Source: Bacillus sp. FJAT-28004 (GTDB lineage Bacteria > Bacillota > Bacilli > Paenibacillales > Paenibacillaceae). Taken from it: a stretch of DNA of 64,000 bases. A program made the position numbers and the translations under genes. Below are positions 9,325-18,267 of this stretch, piece after piece. How positions within the stretch are numbered: the first letter of the stretch is position 1; each line of letters starts with the position of its first letter. The notes beneath the pieces were generated by a model. The model did not search any database. It was given only the letters and a program-made list of their open reading frames with translations, and was not told the origin of the DNA. Where the stretch lies: contig NZ_LGHP01000001.1 of assembly GCF_001280845.1 (NCBI RefSeq), forward strand, positions 1,822,435-1,886,434, read 5' to 3'.

Positions 9325-9813
9325 TTGAAAATTATTGAATTTATAATGAATAACATATTTATCGTCGTCGTTATTTTGGGTGCGCTAGCTTCTTTTTTCG
9401 GCAAATCCGGCGCGAAGAAGAAGCCTGGTCAAATGCCTGACTTTGGCGGCGGAGGGCTGCCGCGAACGTTGTTCCCTGGGACCGGTGAACATGAGCGTGA
9501 GTCAGAGCGTCCTCAGCCGCAACAAGCAGCTGGAAGTACTGTTTATCGCACGACTTCCGAGCAAGAGCGCTCAACTGAGATGAATCCATCGTATTCAAGC
9601 AGAGAGACCGCTGGGCCGCCGCAAATAGCACCTCTTCAGCGCGTGCTTCAAAGAGCTGCAACTAGTAAAGATGCCGCTCAGACCGCAGCAGAGCGCAATT
9701 ACGGAAGCCAGAGCATCAATGCAGCGTCCATTCGATCAGATGATCTGCGTAAAGCGGTGATCTGGTCTGAAGTATTAGGGCCGCCTCGCTCCAAGCGACC
9801 TTTTCGAAAATAA
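9325..9813 (+). CDS. Third gene of the nfeD-floA operon, one transmembrane segment
   Basis: A 162-residue protein starting at TTG 9325, with GGAGGTGAAGG at 9310-9320 deciding the start. One membrane segment (about residues 7-25) is followed by a low-complexity, mostly disordered middle rich in P, Q, S, G and R, then a short conserved-looking tail (LRKAVIWSEVLGPPRSKR). I cannot give it a function. By position it corresponds to yqfB of B. subtilis, the third gene of that SigW operon, although sequence identity with YqfB is not something I can verify. A strong terminator follows. Confidence 0.72.
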   Translation: MKIIEFIMNNIFIVVVILGALASFFGKSGAKKKPGQMPDFGGGGLPRTLFPGTGEHERESERPQPQQAAGSTVYRTTSEQERSTEMNPSYSSRETAGPPQIAPLQRVLQRAATSKDAAQTAAERNYGSQSINAASIRSDDLRKAVIWSEVLGPPRSKRPFRK

Positions 9814-9820
9814 CTTTGAA

Positions 9821-9852
9821 CCGCCTAAGCTTATTGCTTAGGCGGTTTTTTT
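9821..9852 (+). terminator. Terminator of the nfeD-floA operon
   Basis: CCGCCTAAGC and GCTTAGGCGG form a perfect 10-bp stem with a 5-base loop (9821-9845), followed by seven T residues. Confidence 0.9.
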
Positions 9853-9861
9853 AATTTGCAG

Positions 9862-9890
9862 CCATATTTATCGAGCAGTTCGCATATTTT
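9862..9890 (+). promoter_or_regulatory. Possible SigE-type promoter of yqfC-yqfD
   Basis: CCATATT at 9862-9868 and CATATTTT at 9883-9890 have 14-base spacing, resembling the mother-cell SigE pattern (xxATATT, then CATAxxxT). The -10 match is partial. The homologous yqfCD genes are SigE-dependent in B. subtilis, which supports the call. Confidence 0.35.
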
Positions 9891-9961
9891 GGTACAGTAC
9901 ATGAAAATCGCCGTTCCTTTGCTTTACTTTAGCAAACCTTGAAGGAGGCAAAGAATCGTAC

Positions 9962-10240
9962 ATGCGCCACATAAAAAAGAGATTTCGCAAAATGACAGCA
10001 GAGCTGCTTGATATGCCGCATGATGTCGTATTTGATTTGCCGCGTTTAACGATGATTGGAGACTGCCAATTATATATCGAAAACCACCGTGGTGTCGTTC
10101 ATTTCTCAAGTGAGCGATTAAGACTTGCTTTAAGCAAAGGTCAATTGGAAGTAACAGGAAGTTCACTTGTCATCCGCACCATCTGGACGGAAGAAGTGTT
10201 TGTTGAGGGACAAATTACGAATATTCAATTGATTCCATGA
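9962..10240 (+). CDS. yqfC: Sporulation protein YqfC
   Basis: A 92-residue protein of the YqfC/YabP family, typified by DLPRLTMIGDCQLYIENHRG followed by LRLALSKGQLEVTG and IRTIWTEEVFVEGQI. Family members are small, beta-rich, mother-cell sporulation proteins; in B. subtilis yqfC is expressed under SigE. The AGGAGG at 9943-9948 is 13 bases before the ATG, somewhat long. It precedes yqfD, the conserved pair. The molecular role is unknown. Confidence 0.88.
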   Translation: MRHIKKRFRKMTAELLDMPHDVVFDLPRLTMIGDCQLYIENHRGVVHFSSERLRLALSKGQLEVTGSSLVIRTIWTEEVFVEGQITNIQLIP

Positions 10241-10295
10241 AATAGACAAAGGGATTTACTTTATTTATAGCTGAATGTAATGGAGGGGAATGGAC

Positions 10296-11489
10296 TTGAG
10301 CGGACAAGGCGCAAATTGGTTAAAGGGTATGGTTACCATTCATATTCGGGGAGGACAACCTGAGCAGCTCGTCAACCGAGCGCTAGCCGGCGGCTTGCAG
10401 CTGTCTTCTATCAGGTGGACAAGCAGCGGCTTGCTCGAATGTGAGCTGTCAATCAGTGACTTTTTTGGTCTTCGTCCGTATTTAAAGCAGACAGGCTGTC
10501 GCGTTCATGTAACTAAGCGCAAAGGGCTTCCTTTTCTGCTGGTCAAGGCAGAGCGCAGGAAACTGTTTGCAGCCGGAATCGTATTGTTTTTTGCTATTAT
10601 CTTTATGCTATCTTCACTCATATGGAGCATCGATGTGCAAGGCAACGTCAAGCTGACGGAGGATCAGATAAGAGCTGCTGCAAAGGAGGAAGGGTTATAT
10701 CCCATGCAGTGGTCATTTCGCTTAACGGATGCTGACGTGCTGTCCAAGAAGCTCGTTCGCAAGCTGCCAGGCTCTACTTGGGTTGGTGTAGAGAAGAAGG
10801 GGACGAAGGTCATTATTCAAGTGGTGGAATCAACGATTCCAGAGAAGGCTTCTTTGAATACACCTCGTCATTTGGTAGCATCTACTGATGCTGTCGTTAC
10901 GGAGATTATAGCAGAGGCGGGACGGCCCGTCGTTCGGAAAAATACGAAAGTGAAAAAAGATCAAATATTGATCTCTGGGACAATTGGCGGAGAAATGAAC
11001 TCGCGGACTGTCGTTGCCAAAGGCAACGTTCGGGGGCTGGTTTGGTACGAATTTGAAATTTCTTCACCGCTTGTTCAGCAGGTTAAGGTGTATACTGGTG
11101 AGAAAGAGACGAAATGGTTTGCAGTGATTGGATCAAGAGCGCTTCAAGTAAGCGGGTATGGCGATTCTTCCTTCGGCTCTTCGGAAGCGATTAGGCATGA
11201 GGAGAAGGTCGCCTGGCGCAATTGGTCGCTGCCGATTGGCAGAATGAAGGAGACTGTCATGGAAACCCGGATGGAAGACCGAACGCTTACCGAAGAGGAA
11301 GCGAAGAACGTTGGGATCCTGCAGGCAAAAGCCAATCTGTACCTAAAAGCAGGCAGTGATGCAGTCATCCGCGATGAAATTGTTTTGCATGAAAAGGCGG
11401 ACAATGGTAAAGTTTATATGAAAGTTCTTTTTGAGGTCGAGCAATCTATCGTTAAGGAAATGCCACTAGTCCATATGCAGGGAGAATGA
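10296..11489 (+). CDS. yqfD: Sporulation protein YqfD
   Basis: A membrane-anchored sporulation protein of 397 residues from TTG 10296. I prefer TTG because GGAGGGG at 10282-10288 is 7 bases away, whereas the in-frame ATG at 10290 lies only 1 base after it. About 85 N-terminal residues precede a single transmembrane segment (AAGIVLFFAIIFMLSSLIW), followed by a POTRA-like region (IDVQGNVKLTEDQIRAAAKE) and a beta-rich C-terminal domain. YqfD is a mother-cell protein expressed with YqfC. The gap to phoH is 3 bases, so the genes are probably transcriptionally coupled. Confidence 0.9.
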   Translation: MSGQGANWLKGMVTIHIRGGQPEQLVNRALAGGLQLSSIRWTSSGLLECELSISDFFGLRPYLKQTGCRVHVTKRKGLPFLLVKAERRKLFAAGIVLFFAIIFMLSSLIWSIDVQGNVKLTEDQIRAAAKEEGLYPMQWSFRLTDADVLSKKLVRKLPGSTWVGVEKKGTKVIIQVVESTIPEKASLNTPRHLVASTDAVVTEIIAEAGRPVVRKNTKVKKDQILISGTIGGEMNSRTVVAKGNVRGLVWYEFEISSPLVQQVKVYTGEKETKWFAVIGSRALQVSGYGDSSFGSSEAIRHEEKVAWRNWSLPIGRMKETVMETRMEDRTLTEEEAKNVGILQAKANLYLKAGSDAVIRDEIVLHEKADNGKVYMKVLFEVEQSIVKEMPLVHMQGE

Positions 11490-11492
11490 GGA

Positions 11493-12467
11493 TTGTTGCA
11501 AATTGAAACGAAAGTAGTAAAGATACCGCTCGGCAACGCAGCGGAAGGACTTGGAGTTTTTGGACCACAGGATAATTTTTTACGTCTTATTCAAGCCCAA
11601 GTGGAGTCATCGATTACATCGCGTGAAGCGGAAATTGTCATTTCAGGTCCTGTTGAAGAGGTGGATTCGTTAGAGCAACTGTACAATGTGCTCTTACAGC
11701 TCGTGCGTGGGGGCTATAAGCCGTCAGAACGGGATGTTGCCTATGCACTTGAACTCGCAAGATCGATGCAAGCAGAAGAGCTGTTAGACTTGTTTAAGAA
11801 AGAAATTACAACCACCTTTCGCGGGAAACCTATTCGGGTGAAAACGATCGGACAACGCCATTATGTGAAGACGATCCGCAAAAAGGATATCGTTTTTGGG
11901 ATAGGGCCAGCCGGAACAGGTAAAACATATTTGGCCGTTGTGCTTGCAGTAGCTGCCTTAAAGGAAGGCTCAGTAAAAAGAATTGTTTTGACGAGACCTG
12001 CCGTTGAAGCTGGAGAAAATCTCGGATTCTTACCAGGTGATTTACAGGAAAAGGTTGATCCATACCTTCGGCCTTTGTACGATGCGCTGCATGATGTGCT
12101 TGGACCAGATCAGACGGTCAAAGCGCTGGAGCGAGGCATGATTGAAATTGCTCCTCTTGCCTATATGCGCGGCCGAACGCTGGACGATGCCTTTATTATT
12201 TTGGATGAAGCCCAAAATACTACGCCTGAACAAATGAAAATGTTTCTGACAAGACTAGGATTTAGCTCTAAAATGGTTATTACAGGAGACGTTACGCAAA
12301 TCGATTTGCCGCGAGGCAAAAACTCTGGTTTGATCGAAGCTCAGCGGATTCTGAGAGATATAGAGGAGATAGGAATCATCCTATTCTCGGAGCAGGATGT
12401 CGTTCGTCATTCACTCGTTCAAAAGATTATTGTTGCCTATAACTGGGATGCTGAAAACAAAGCCTAG
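11493..12467 (+). CDS. phoH: PhoH family ATPase
   Basis: A 324-residue PhoH-like P-loop ATPase. The Walker A motif GPAGTGKT is at residues 138-145 and the Walker B region reads FIILDEAQNTTPEQMK, with MVITGDVTQIDLP after it. The N-terminal 110 residues are the extension found in PhoH (PhoL) proteins. PhoH proteins are predicted RNA-linked ATPases or helicases, usually encoded next to the RNase gene ybeY, as here. The start is one of two tandem TTG codons at 11493/11496 with AGGGAGAATGAGG upstream. The substrate is unproven. Confidence 0.93.
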   Translation: MLQIETKVVKIPLGNAAEGLGVFGPQDNFLRLIQAQVESSITSREAEIVISGPVEEVDSLEQLYNVLLQLVRGGYKPSERDVAYALELARSMQAEELLDLFKKEITTTFRGKPIRVKTIGQRHYVKTIRKKDIVFGIGPAGTGKTYLAVVLAVAALKEGSVKRIVLTRPAVEAGENLGFLPGDLQEKVDPYLRPLYDALHDVLGPDQTVKALERGMIEIAPLAYMRGRTLDDAFIILDEAQNTTPEQMKMFLTRLGFSSKMVITGDVTQIDLPRGKNSGLIEAQRILRDIEEIGIILFSEQDVVRHSLVQKIIVAYNWDAENKA

Positions 12468-12484
12468 AAAGGGATGTCTGCTGC

Positions 12485-14731
12485 ATGAACCAAAACCAGA
12501 CCGGAAAACAGGGAAACTTGCTTCCGTCAAAAACGGCGGGTTGGAAGCAGAGTGCAGCCGTCCGCTCAGTGCTGATGTTGATGTTTGTGCTGCTTTTCTA
12601 TTTCAGCCTGTCTCCGCATCTCGTACCTGAAACTTATGATATTCAGGAGGGCGCTGTAAGCGAGAAGGACATCAAAGCGCCCTTCCAAATTAAAGACGAG
12701 AAGGCGACTAGGCAAGCTGAAGAGGACGCAGCCGACAAGATCGATGTTATTTATTCGATAGTGCCGTTACGCAACGAGGTGCTTGTCGACCAAATCTTTG
12801 TTCGAATTGAGCAGTTAAATCAGGACGATCAAGTAACCTTGCAAAATAAAATTGATATTTATCGCAATGAAATTCCAGGTCGTTATTCGGAGTATATAGA
12901 TACTTTTGTTAAGCTGAACAAGGGTAAAGGAACATATAACAATACACTGCTTGAGGAAATGGCTCTTATTGCCAAAGAGCAGCAGTACACGATTCCGGAA
13001 GAAACGTTTTACAAAATGCCTAATCTATCTGCAGAAACCTTAACCGAGATGCGTGATGTAGCTCGGGATATTGTGCGTAAACTGACAGTAGAGCAGCTTC
13101 GTGATGCGGAGACCGCTCGAACGCAGGTCGCTGAACTCGTTAACGCAAGCTCGTTATCGAGCCGGACGAGCAGGGAAATTGTGCAGGAGCTGGCGAGATT
13201 CGCCATTATGCCGAACAAATTTCTGGATAAGGAAGCGACGGACGAGGCTAAGGTGCAGGCTAAACAAAACACGCCGCCTGTCGTTATCAAAGAAGGCGAG
13301 CTGATCGTGAAGCGCGGTCAGACGATTACGCCGGAATTGTATAAGCTGCTTGTGGATTCCTCGCTTCTGCAGGATCGGAAAAACTACTGGCCGCAGTTCG
13401 GTCTGTTGATTATGTCTTTGATGTTTATCGTCGTGATTTACGCCTATTTGCATCAGTCTGGAAGCATTAACGGGGTCAAGCCCAAGTACAATAATTCATC
13501 TCTCTTGATGCTGTGGCTTATCTTTCTGATCAATATTATCACGATTCAGATTATTTCTTTTACGCAAACGGATGCTGCTCCATATGCGGGTTATTTGGCT
13601 CCTGCAGCTCTTGGCACGATGCTAATTACGTTGCTGCTTGATATGCATCTTGCGATGATAAGCTCCATATTATTTGCGATCATGGGCAGTATTATTTTGA
13701 ATACCAGCCAGCATCAAATATTTGATTTTCAGTATGGCTTTGTCATTATTGTCGTATCGTTTGCTGCCATCTTCTCGATCCATAGAGCAAGCCAGCGATC
13801 AACAATATTAAAGGCCGGGATTATGGTGAGCTTATTCGGTTCCTTGTCGGTTTTATCGATTTTGATGCTGTCTGAACAGCTGGAGCGAGCTCCATTCATC
13901 TATTCCGTTGCATTTGCGTTCGCAAGTGGATTGATTACAGCAATACTCGTAATCGGCTTGATGCCGTTCTTTGAAGTTACATTCGGTATTTTATCCGCGC
14001 TTAAGCTGGTGGAACTGTCGAATCCAAATCACCCTCTGCTACGCAAGCTGTTAACAGAAACGCCAGGCACCTATCACCATAGCGTGATGGTCGGTAATTT
14101 GTCAGAGGCGGCAGCCGAAGTGATCGGTGCAGACGGCTTGTTATGTCGAGTAGGCTCTTTTTACCACGATATCGGAAAGACGAAGCGCCCGAATTATTTT
14201 ATCGAAAATCAGTCCAATATTGAAAATCCTCATGATACGATTGATCCTAAGTTGAGCAAATCGATCATTGTTGCCCATGCGAGAGACGGCGTCGACATGC
14301 TAAAGGGGCATAATATCCCTAAGCCGATTCGCGATATTGCAGAGCAGCATCATGGGACAACTTCGCTGAAGTTCTTTTATTATAAGGCTGTAAAGCAGGC
14401 AGAAGAGCAAGGCGTTGAGCCTGCGTTTACAGAGGATGATTTCCGTTATCCTGGACCGAAGGCGCAGTCCAAAGAAGCGGCTGTTGTAGGCATTGCTGAT
14501 TGCGTGGAAGCAGCGGTTCGCAGCTTGCGCAACCCGACCGTGGAACAGGTAGAAGCAATGATTCACAAAATTATTAAAAGCAGGCTGGATGACAATCAAT
14601 TTAATGAATGTGATTTGACGATGAAGGAGCTGGACAAAATTGCGCAATCACTTAAAGAAAGCGTAATTGGCATCTTCCATTCACGTATTGAATATCCGGA
14701 TGATGTGAAAACAAAGGAGCGTTTGGCATGA
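12485..14731 (+). CDS. pgpH: PgpH-type 7TM-HD phosphodiesterase for cyclic di-AMP
   Basis: A 748-residue membrane protein (YqfF). The N-terminus has one transmembrane segment (about residues 26-46), a 250-residue extracellular 7TMR-HDED domain, then seven membrane segments (about 300-505), and a cytoplasmic HD domain. The metal and catalytic residues of the HD fold are visible as HH at 531-532 and the H561-D562 pair in SFYHDIGK. PgpH enzymes hydrolyse c-di-AMP to pApA and so tune potassium and cell-wall homeostasis. It starts 17 bases after phoH and overlaps ybeY by 4 bases. Confidence 0.94.
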   Translation: MNQNQTGKQGNLLPSKTAGWKQSAAVRSVLMLMFVLLFYFSLSPHLVPETYDIQEGAVSEKDIKAPFQIKDEKATRQAEEDAADKIDVIYSIVPLRNEVLVDQIFVRIEQLNQDDQVTLQNKIDIYRNEIPGRYSEYIDTFVKLNKGKGTYNNTLLEEMALIAKEQQYTIPEETFYKMPNLSAETLTEMRDVARDIVRKLTVEQLRDAETARTQVAELVNASSLSSRTSREIVQELARFAIMPNKFLDKEATDEAKVQAKQNTPPVVIKEGELIVKRGQTITPELYKLLVDSSLLQDRKNYWPQFGLLIMSLMFIVVIYAYLHQSGSINGVKPKYNNSSLLMLWLIFLINIITIQIISFTQTDAAPYAGYLAPAALGTMLITLLLDMHLAMISSILFAIMGSIILNTSQHQIFDFQYGFVIIVVSFAAIFSIHRASQRSTILKAGIMVSLFGSLSVLSILMLSEQLERAPFIYSVAFAFASGLITAILVIGLMPFFEVTFGILSALKLVELSNPNHPLLRKLLTETPGTYHHSVMVGNLSEAAAEVIGADGLLCRVGSFYHDIGKTKRPNYFIENQSNIENPHDTIDPKLSKSIIVAHARDGVDMLKGHNIPKPIRDIAEQHHGTTSLKFFYYKAVKQAEEQGVEPAFTEDDFRYPGPKAQSKEAAVVGIADCVEAAVRSLRNPTVEQVEAMIHKIIKSRLDDNQFNECDLTMKELDKIAQSLKESVIGIFHSRIEYPDDVKTKERLA

Positions 14732-15225
14732 GCTTGCAACTCGGTTGGAGCAATGATCAGGAAAAACTGGAAATACCAGAGGATTGGATTACAAAAATAG
14801 AGCAATTACTGCAACTTGCGGGTGAAGCGGAAGGGATTTCCGATGGTGAGGTATCTTTAACCTTCACAAACGACGAGGAAATTCATCGTTTAAATCGTGA
14901 ATATCGCGGAATTGATCGGCCAACCGATGTATTGTCATTTGCTATGCAGGAAGATGGCGTAGACGAGCTTGATATTATTTTTGAAGTGGACAGCGAGGAT
15001 GAACAAGATCCGATTTCCGGCATGCTCGGCGATATTATCATAAGTGTCGATACGGCTCTTGCTCAAAGCGAGGAGTACGGCCACTCTTTGGAACGCGAAA
15101 TCGGCTTTTTGTTCGTACATGGCTTTCTGCATTTGATAGGTTATGATCATCAGGATGATGAAACAGAAGCTGAAATGACTGCTAAGCAAGAAGCTATTTT
15201 GCAGCAGGCTGGCTTGACTCGTTAA
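14728..15225 (+). CDS. ybeY: Endoribonuclease YbeY
   Basis: A 165-residue single-strand-specific metalloendoribonuclease acting in 16S rRNA 3'-end maturation and ribosome quality control. The zinc site HGFLHLIGYDH gives H131, H135 and H141, the canonical H-x3-H-x5-H pattern. The conserved RPTDVLSFAM and GMLGDIIIS strands are present. An internal acidic insert (around residues 76-96) is longer than in enteric homologues. Its start overlaps the pgpH stop (ATGA) and its stop overlaps the next start, indicating translational coupling. Confidence 0.95.
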   Translation: MSLQLGWSNDQEKLEIPEDWITKIEQLLQLAGEAEGISDGEVSLTFTNDEEIHRLNREYRGIDRPTDVLSFAMQEDGVDELDIIFEVDSEDEQDPISGMLGDIIISVDTALAQSEEYGHSLEREIGFLFVHGFLHLIGYDHQDDETEAEMTAKQEAILQQAGLTR

Positions 15226-15587
15226 TGCGAAAGGTTATAAATAGTTTTGCAGTTGCAATTTCCGGCATAAACTTTGCTCTTCGGACTCAAAGTCATATGC
15301 GGTTTCATGCGATTGCCGCCGCAGTAGTGTGTGGTTTAGGATTTATGCTATCGCTTAAGCCGCTTGAATGGACGATTATTTTAATGGCGATCGCTGTCGT
15401 TATAAGTGCTGAAATGATAAATACAGCAATTGAACAGGCAGTTGATCTTGCTAGTCCCACTAAACATCCAGTGGCTAAAGCAGCGAAGGATGTTGCTGCT
15501 GGGGCGGTGTTAGTTGCTGCTGCAATTTCTGCTATTATAGGGCTGCTCATACTTGGGCCGCCCTTATGGCATTTAATAATGGATTAA
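15225..15587 (+). CDS. dgkA: Undecaprenol/diacylglycerol kinase
   Basis: A 120-residue small integral membrane kinase of the DgkA family. Three membrane segments are predicted (about 28-46, 48-68 and 92-115). The catalytic region EMINTAIEQAVDLAS contains E63, N66 and E70. In Gram-positive bacteria this family phosphorylates undecaprenol to the lipid carrier used for cell-wall assembly. The ATG overlaps the ybeY stop by one base (TAATG), so it is coupled to ybeY. Confidence 0.93.
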   Translation: MRKVINSFAVAISGINFALRTQSHMRFHAIAAAVVCGLGFMLSLKPLEWTIILMAIAVVISAEMINTAIEQAVDLASPTKHPVAKAAKDVAAGAVLVAAAISAIIGLLILGPPLWHLIMD

Positions 15588-15604
15588 AAACGGAGAATGG
15601 CGGG

Positions 15605-16048
15605 ATGTTTATGATGGTATTCGAAGGATTGTCGGAGTCTTACACATCGTTGATGAATGCGGCTAAAGAAGCCATGTCACGCGCATACGTCCCCTACTCA
15701 AACTTTCAAGTCGGAGCAGCGCTGCTTGACGATGAGGGCCAAGTCCATTATGGTTGCAACATAGAGAATGCGGCTTACAGTCCAACTAACTGTGCGGAGC
15801 GTACAGCATTATTTCGTGCAGTAGCCGACGGTAAACGCCCTGGGCAATTCCAGGCTATTGCTGTTATCGGAAATACGGACAGTCCAATTGCGCCGTGCGG
15901 CGTATGTCGCCAAGTTCTAGTTGAGCTATGTTCGCCAGAAATGCCCGTTATTATGGGGAATTTGAAAGGTCAATGGACGATCTCAACCGTATCAGGCATA
16001 TTGCCGGGTGCCTTCACGCCGGCTTCATTAGATAATAGGGAGCGTTAA
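15605..16048 (+). CDS. cdd: Cytidine deaminase
   Basis: A 147-residue zinc-dependent cytidine deaminase of pyrimidine salvage, converting cytidine or deoxycytidine to uridine forms. The zinc and proton-relay residues are C63-x-E65 in NCAERTAL and C98-x2-C101 in [16 protein letters not shown] is the usual substrate loop. ATG 15605 has GGAG at 15592-15595; an upstream in-frame ATG at 15566 would overlap dgkA and add 13 non-family residues. The protein is slightly longer than the 136-residue B. subtilis enzyme, with the extra length at the N-terminus. Confidence 0.95.
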   Translation: MFMMVFEGLSESYTSLMNAAKEAMSRAYVPYSNFQVGAALLDDEGQVHYGCNIENAAYSPTNCAERTALFRAVADGKRPGQFQAIAVIGNTDSPIAPCGVCRQVLVELCSPEMPVIMGNLKGQWTISTVSGILPGAFTPASLDNRER

Positions 16049-16056
16049 ACAAGCAT

Positions 16057-16980
16057 ATGAATCAAAAAACATCAAATGAACGCAGCAACAAAAAATTTCG
16101 GTCCGGTTTCGTCGCTATAATCGGAAGACCAAATGTTGGTAAATCAACATTAATGAATCATCTTATCGGTCAAAAAATAGCGATCATGTCAGATAAGCCG
16201 CAAACAACGCGTAACAAGATTCATGGCGTTTATACGACAAATGATACACAAATCGTGTTTCTTGATACACCTGGTATTCATAAACCGCAATCTAAACTTG
16301 GCAATTACATGATGCAAACAGCAGAAAGTGCACTTCGGGAAGTAGAAGCGGCACTCTTTCTCATCGATGCGTCTGAGGGACTCGGTGGCGGTGATCGGTT
16401 CATTATTGAGCAGCTGAAAAAAGTGAAAACACCTGTTTTCCTCGTCATGAACAAGATCGATAAAGTGGAGCCTGAACAGCTGCTCCCAATGATTACGCAA
16501 TACAATGCGCTGCATGAATTTGCGGAAATCATTCCGATTTCTGCGCTTAAAGGTAACAATGTGGAAACATTACTCGAGCAGCTAACTCGTTATTTGCCCG
16601 AAGGACCACAGTATTATCCAGCTGATCAAATTACAGATCACCCTGAGCAATTTGTTTGCTCGGAGCTTATTCGTGAGAAAATATTGCATATGACGCGCGA
16701 GGAAATTCCACATTCGATCGCCGTGACGATTGAAGATATGCGTGTTAAGGAAAACGGTGTAGTCTATATCGGAGCCGTTATTTTTGTAGAACGTGACTCC
16801 CAGAAGGGAATCATTATCGGTAAAAAAGGAGATCTGCTGAAGGAAGTTGGCAAGCAAGCACGAAAAGACATTGAAGCGCTGCTTGGTTCACGAATCTTTC
16901 TCGAGCTGTGGGTTAAAGTGAAGAAGGATTGGCGCAATCAGGAACGGGTACTAAAGGATCTTGGTTATCGGAACGAATAA
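16057..16980 (+). CDS. era: GTPase Era
   Basis: A 307-residue Ras-like GTPase that binds the 3' end of 16S rRNA and checks 30S assembly. G1 is GRPNVGKST at residues 23-31, G3 is DTPGIHK, G4 is NKID, and the C-terminal KH RNA-binding domain includes [20 protein letters not shown]. The length is normal. It lies 8 bases after cdd at the end of the ybeY-dgkA-cdd run, the Bacillus order, next to other 16S maturation factors. Confidence 0.97.
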   Translation: MNQKTSNERSNKKFRSGFVAIIGRPNVGKSTLMNHLIGQKIAIMSDKPQTTRNKIHGVYTTNDTQIVFLDTPGIHKPQSKLGNYMMQTAESALREVEAALFLIDASEGLGGGDRFIIEQLKKVKTPVFLVMNKIDKVEPEQLLPMITQYNALHEFAEIIPISALKGNNVETLLEQLTRYLPEGPQYYPADQITDHPEQFVCSELIREKILHMTREEIPHSIAVTIEDMRVKENGVVYIGAVIFVERDSQKGIIIGKKGDLLKEVGKQARKDIEALLGSRIFLELWVKVKKDWRNQERVLKDLGYRNE

Positions 16981-17080
16981 GCATAATTGACGTATTTTGT
17001 TAAGGATAGACGCGAGCGGTTTATCGCATCCTATTAACGTCTGAAGCAGCATTTCAGGGGACGGAAAGGGATGAATACGT

Positions 17081-17242
17081 ATGCGGAATTTTTCGTGGAA
17101 GTATTTTACGTTGACCGGGGATGTCGAGTCTTTCATGTTATACAAGGAAATAAACCAATACGGAGCAGATGGCAGCTCCGATTCGTTAGTAGGAAATCAG
17201 GATGAGCTTGCCGAGCTGGACCTCGAAGATACTTCTGTCTAA
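17081..17242 (+). CDS. yqzL: YqzL family small protein
   Basis: A 53-residue protein starting MRNFSWKYFTLTGDVESFML, the W-K-x-F-x-x-T-G-D pattern I associate with YqzL-like proteins found between era and recO in Bacilli. The C-terminal half is acidic and probably unstructured. AAGGG at 17066-17070 lies 10 bases upstream of the ATG. An ATG at 17071 is in another frame and gives a peptide without recognisable features. Function unknown; the position is the main support. Confidence 0.75.
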   Translation: MRNFSWKYFTLTGDVESFMLYKEINQYGADGSSDSLVGNQDELAELDLEDTSV

Positions 17243-17304
17243 CGTATCAATGGCATTAATTGAATCGGTTAATCGAGTATAGGGGTTTTGTTTTTTTAAC
17301 AGCT

Positions 17305-17344
17305 AAACGTATGTTTGCCGCCATGGGACGGTAAACATACGTTT
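17305..17344 (+). repeat. Strong inverted repeat in the recO leader
   Basis: AAACGTATGTTT at 17305-17316 is the perfect reverse complement of AAACATACGTTT at 17333-17344. The stem extends inward by four more pairs (one G-T) to 16 bp with an 8-base loop CCATGGGA. No T-tract follows, so it is not a standard terminator. It ends 25 bases before recO and could be an mRNA processing or stability element or a protein binding site. Confidence 0.7.
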
Positions 17345-17369
17345 CTGCTTTCAGGGGAGAGTTTTCAAT

Positions 17370-18113
17370 ATGTTGTATCGTGTCGAGGGAATAGTCCTGC
17401 GGAGCATGGATTATGGAGAAGGCAATAAAATTGTTACACTGCTTACGAAGACAAACGGAAAAGCTGGTGTACTTATACGCGGCGCGAAAAAAATAAAGAG
17501 CAAGCATTCTTCACTCGCACAGCCGTTTACATATGGTGAGTTTGTTTATTTCCGAAGCAGTGGGCTCGGCACGCTTAATCATGGTGAGATTTTAGAATCT
17601 CACCATATTTTGCGTGAAAAGCTTGATTTGGCAGCTTATTCCTCTTATGTATCGGAATTAACTGATCGCTCATTGCAGGATGATGAGGCAACGGGCTTTC
17701 ATTTTGAACAGTTAAAAGCATGCCTTTCAGCTTTCCAAGATGGCAAAGACCCGCAAATTGTTTCTCATCTATACGAAATGCGCATTTTGGACTTATCTGG
17801 TTATGCTCCTGAATTGGATCAATGCGTGAGCTGCGGAAATGTAATAGGTCCCTTTAAGCTTTCACCGTATGTAGGTGGAATATTATGCTCACGATGTACA
17901 GGGAAAGATCCACAGGCTGTTCAACTGGGCGAAGGAGCCTATAAGCTGCTTCGTTTATTTCGCAGAATGGATATGAGAAGGCTTGGATCGATTCAAGTAA
18001 AGCCTGAGACGAAAGCTGAGCTTAAGCTTGCTATGCGTAAGTTAATGGATACTCATTTAGGTTTGCAGTTGAAGTCGCGTAATTTTCTCGATCAGCTGGA
18101 TAAACTTATGTAA
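17370..18113 (+). CDS. recO: DNA repair protein RecO
   Basis: A 247-residue RecO, the mediator that loads RecA onto SSB-coated single strands together with RecR. The N-terminal OB-fold region begins LYRVEGIVLRSMDYGEGNKIV; the C-terminal half is helical and has a zinc site made of CVSCG and CSRC (about residues 151-176). The start is ATG 17370 with a GGGGAGAG site upstream. The gene closes the era-yqzL-recO block. Confidence 0.95.
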   Translation: MLYRVEGIVLRSMDYGEGNKIVTLLTKTNGKAGVLIRGAKKIKSKHSSLAQPFTYGEFVYFRSSGLGTLNHGEILESHHILREKLDLAAYSSYVSELTDRSLQDDEATGFHFEQLKACLSAFQDGKDPQIVSHLYEMRILDLSGYAPELDQCVSCGNVIGPFKLSPYVGGILCSRCTGKDPQAVQLGEGAYKLLRLFRRMDMRRLGSIQVKPETKAELKLAMRKLMDTHLGLQLKSRNFLDQLDKLM

Positions 18114-18267
18114 CGGAAATTCAATTCGTTAAATGGGTGCATTTGGTTTTTGCTCCGTCTAAAGGCGGAGAAGCTGCTCATACTTGTGCATGATTACATC
18201 ATCTCAGCAATTGATTTATGATAGATGAGGTTGTTAGAGATTCATAGTAATTGGAGGGATTCACCTG

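Noticed and set aside
17071..17180. ATG at 17071 in another frame upstream of yqzL
   Set aside because: It gives an unrelated arginine-rich peptide, while the frame from 17081 has the YqzL-type N-terminus and suitable spacing to AAGGG.
18154..18171. Small stem CTCCG/CGGAG after recO as a terminator
   Set aside because: The stem is only 5 bp and no T-tract follows on either strand.
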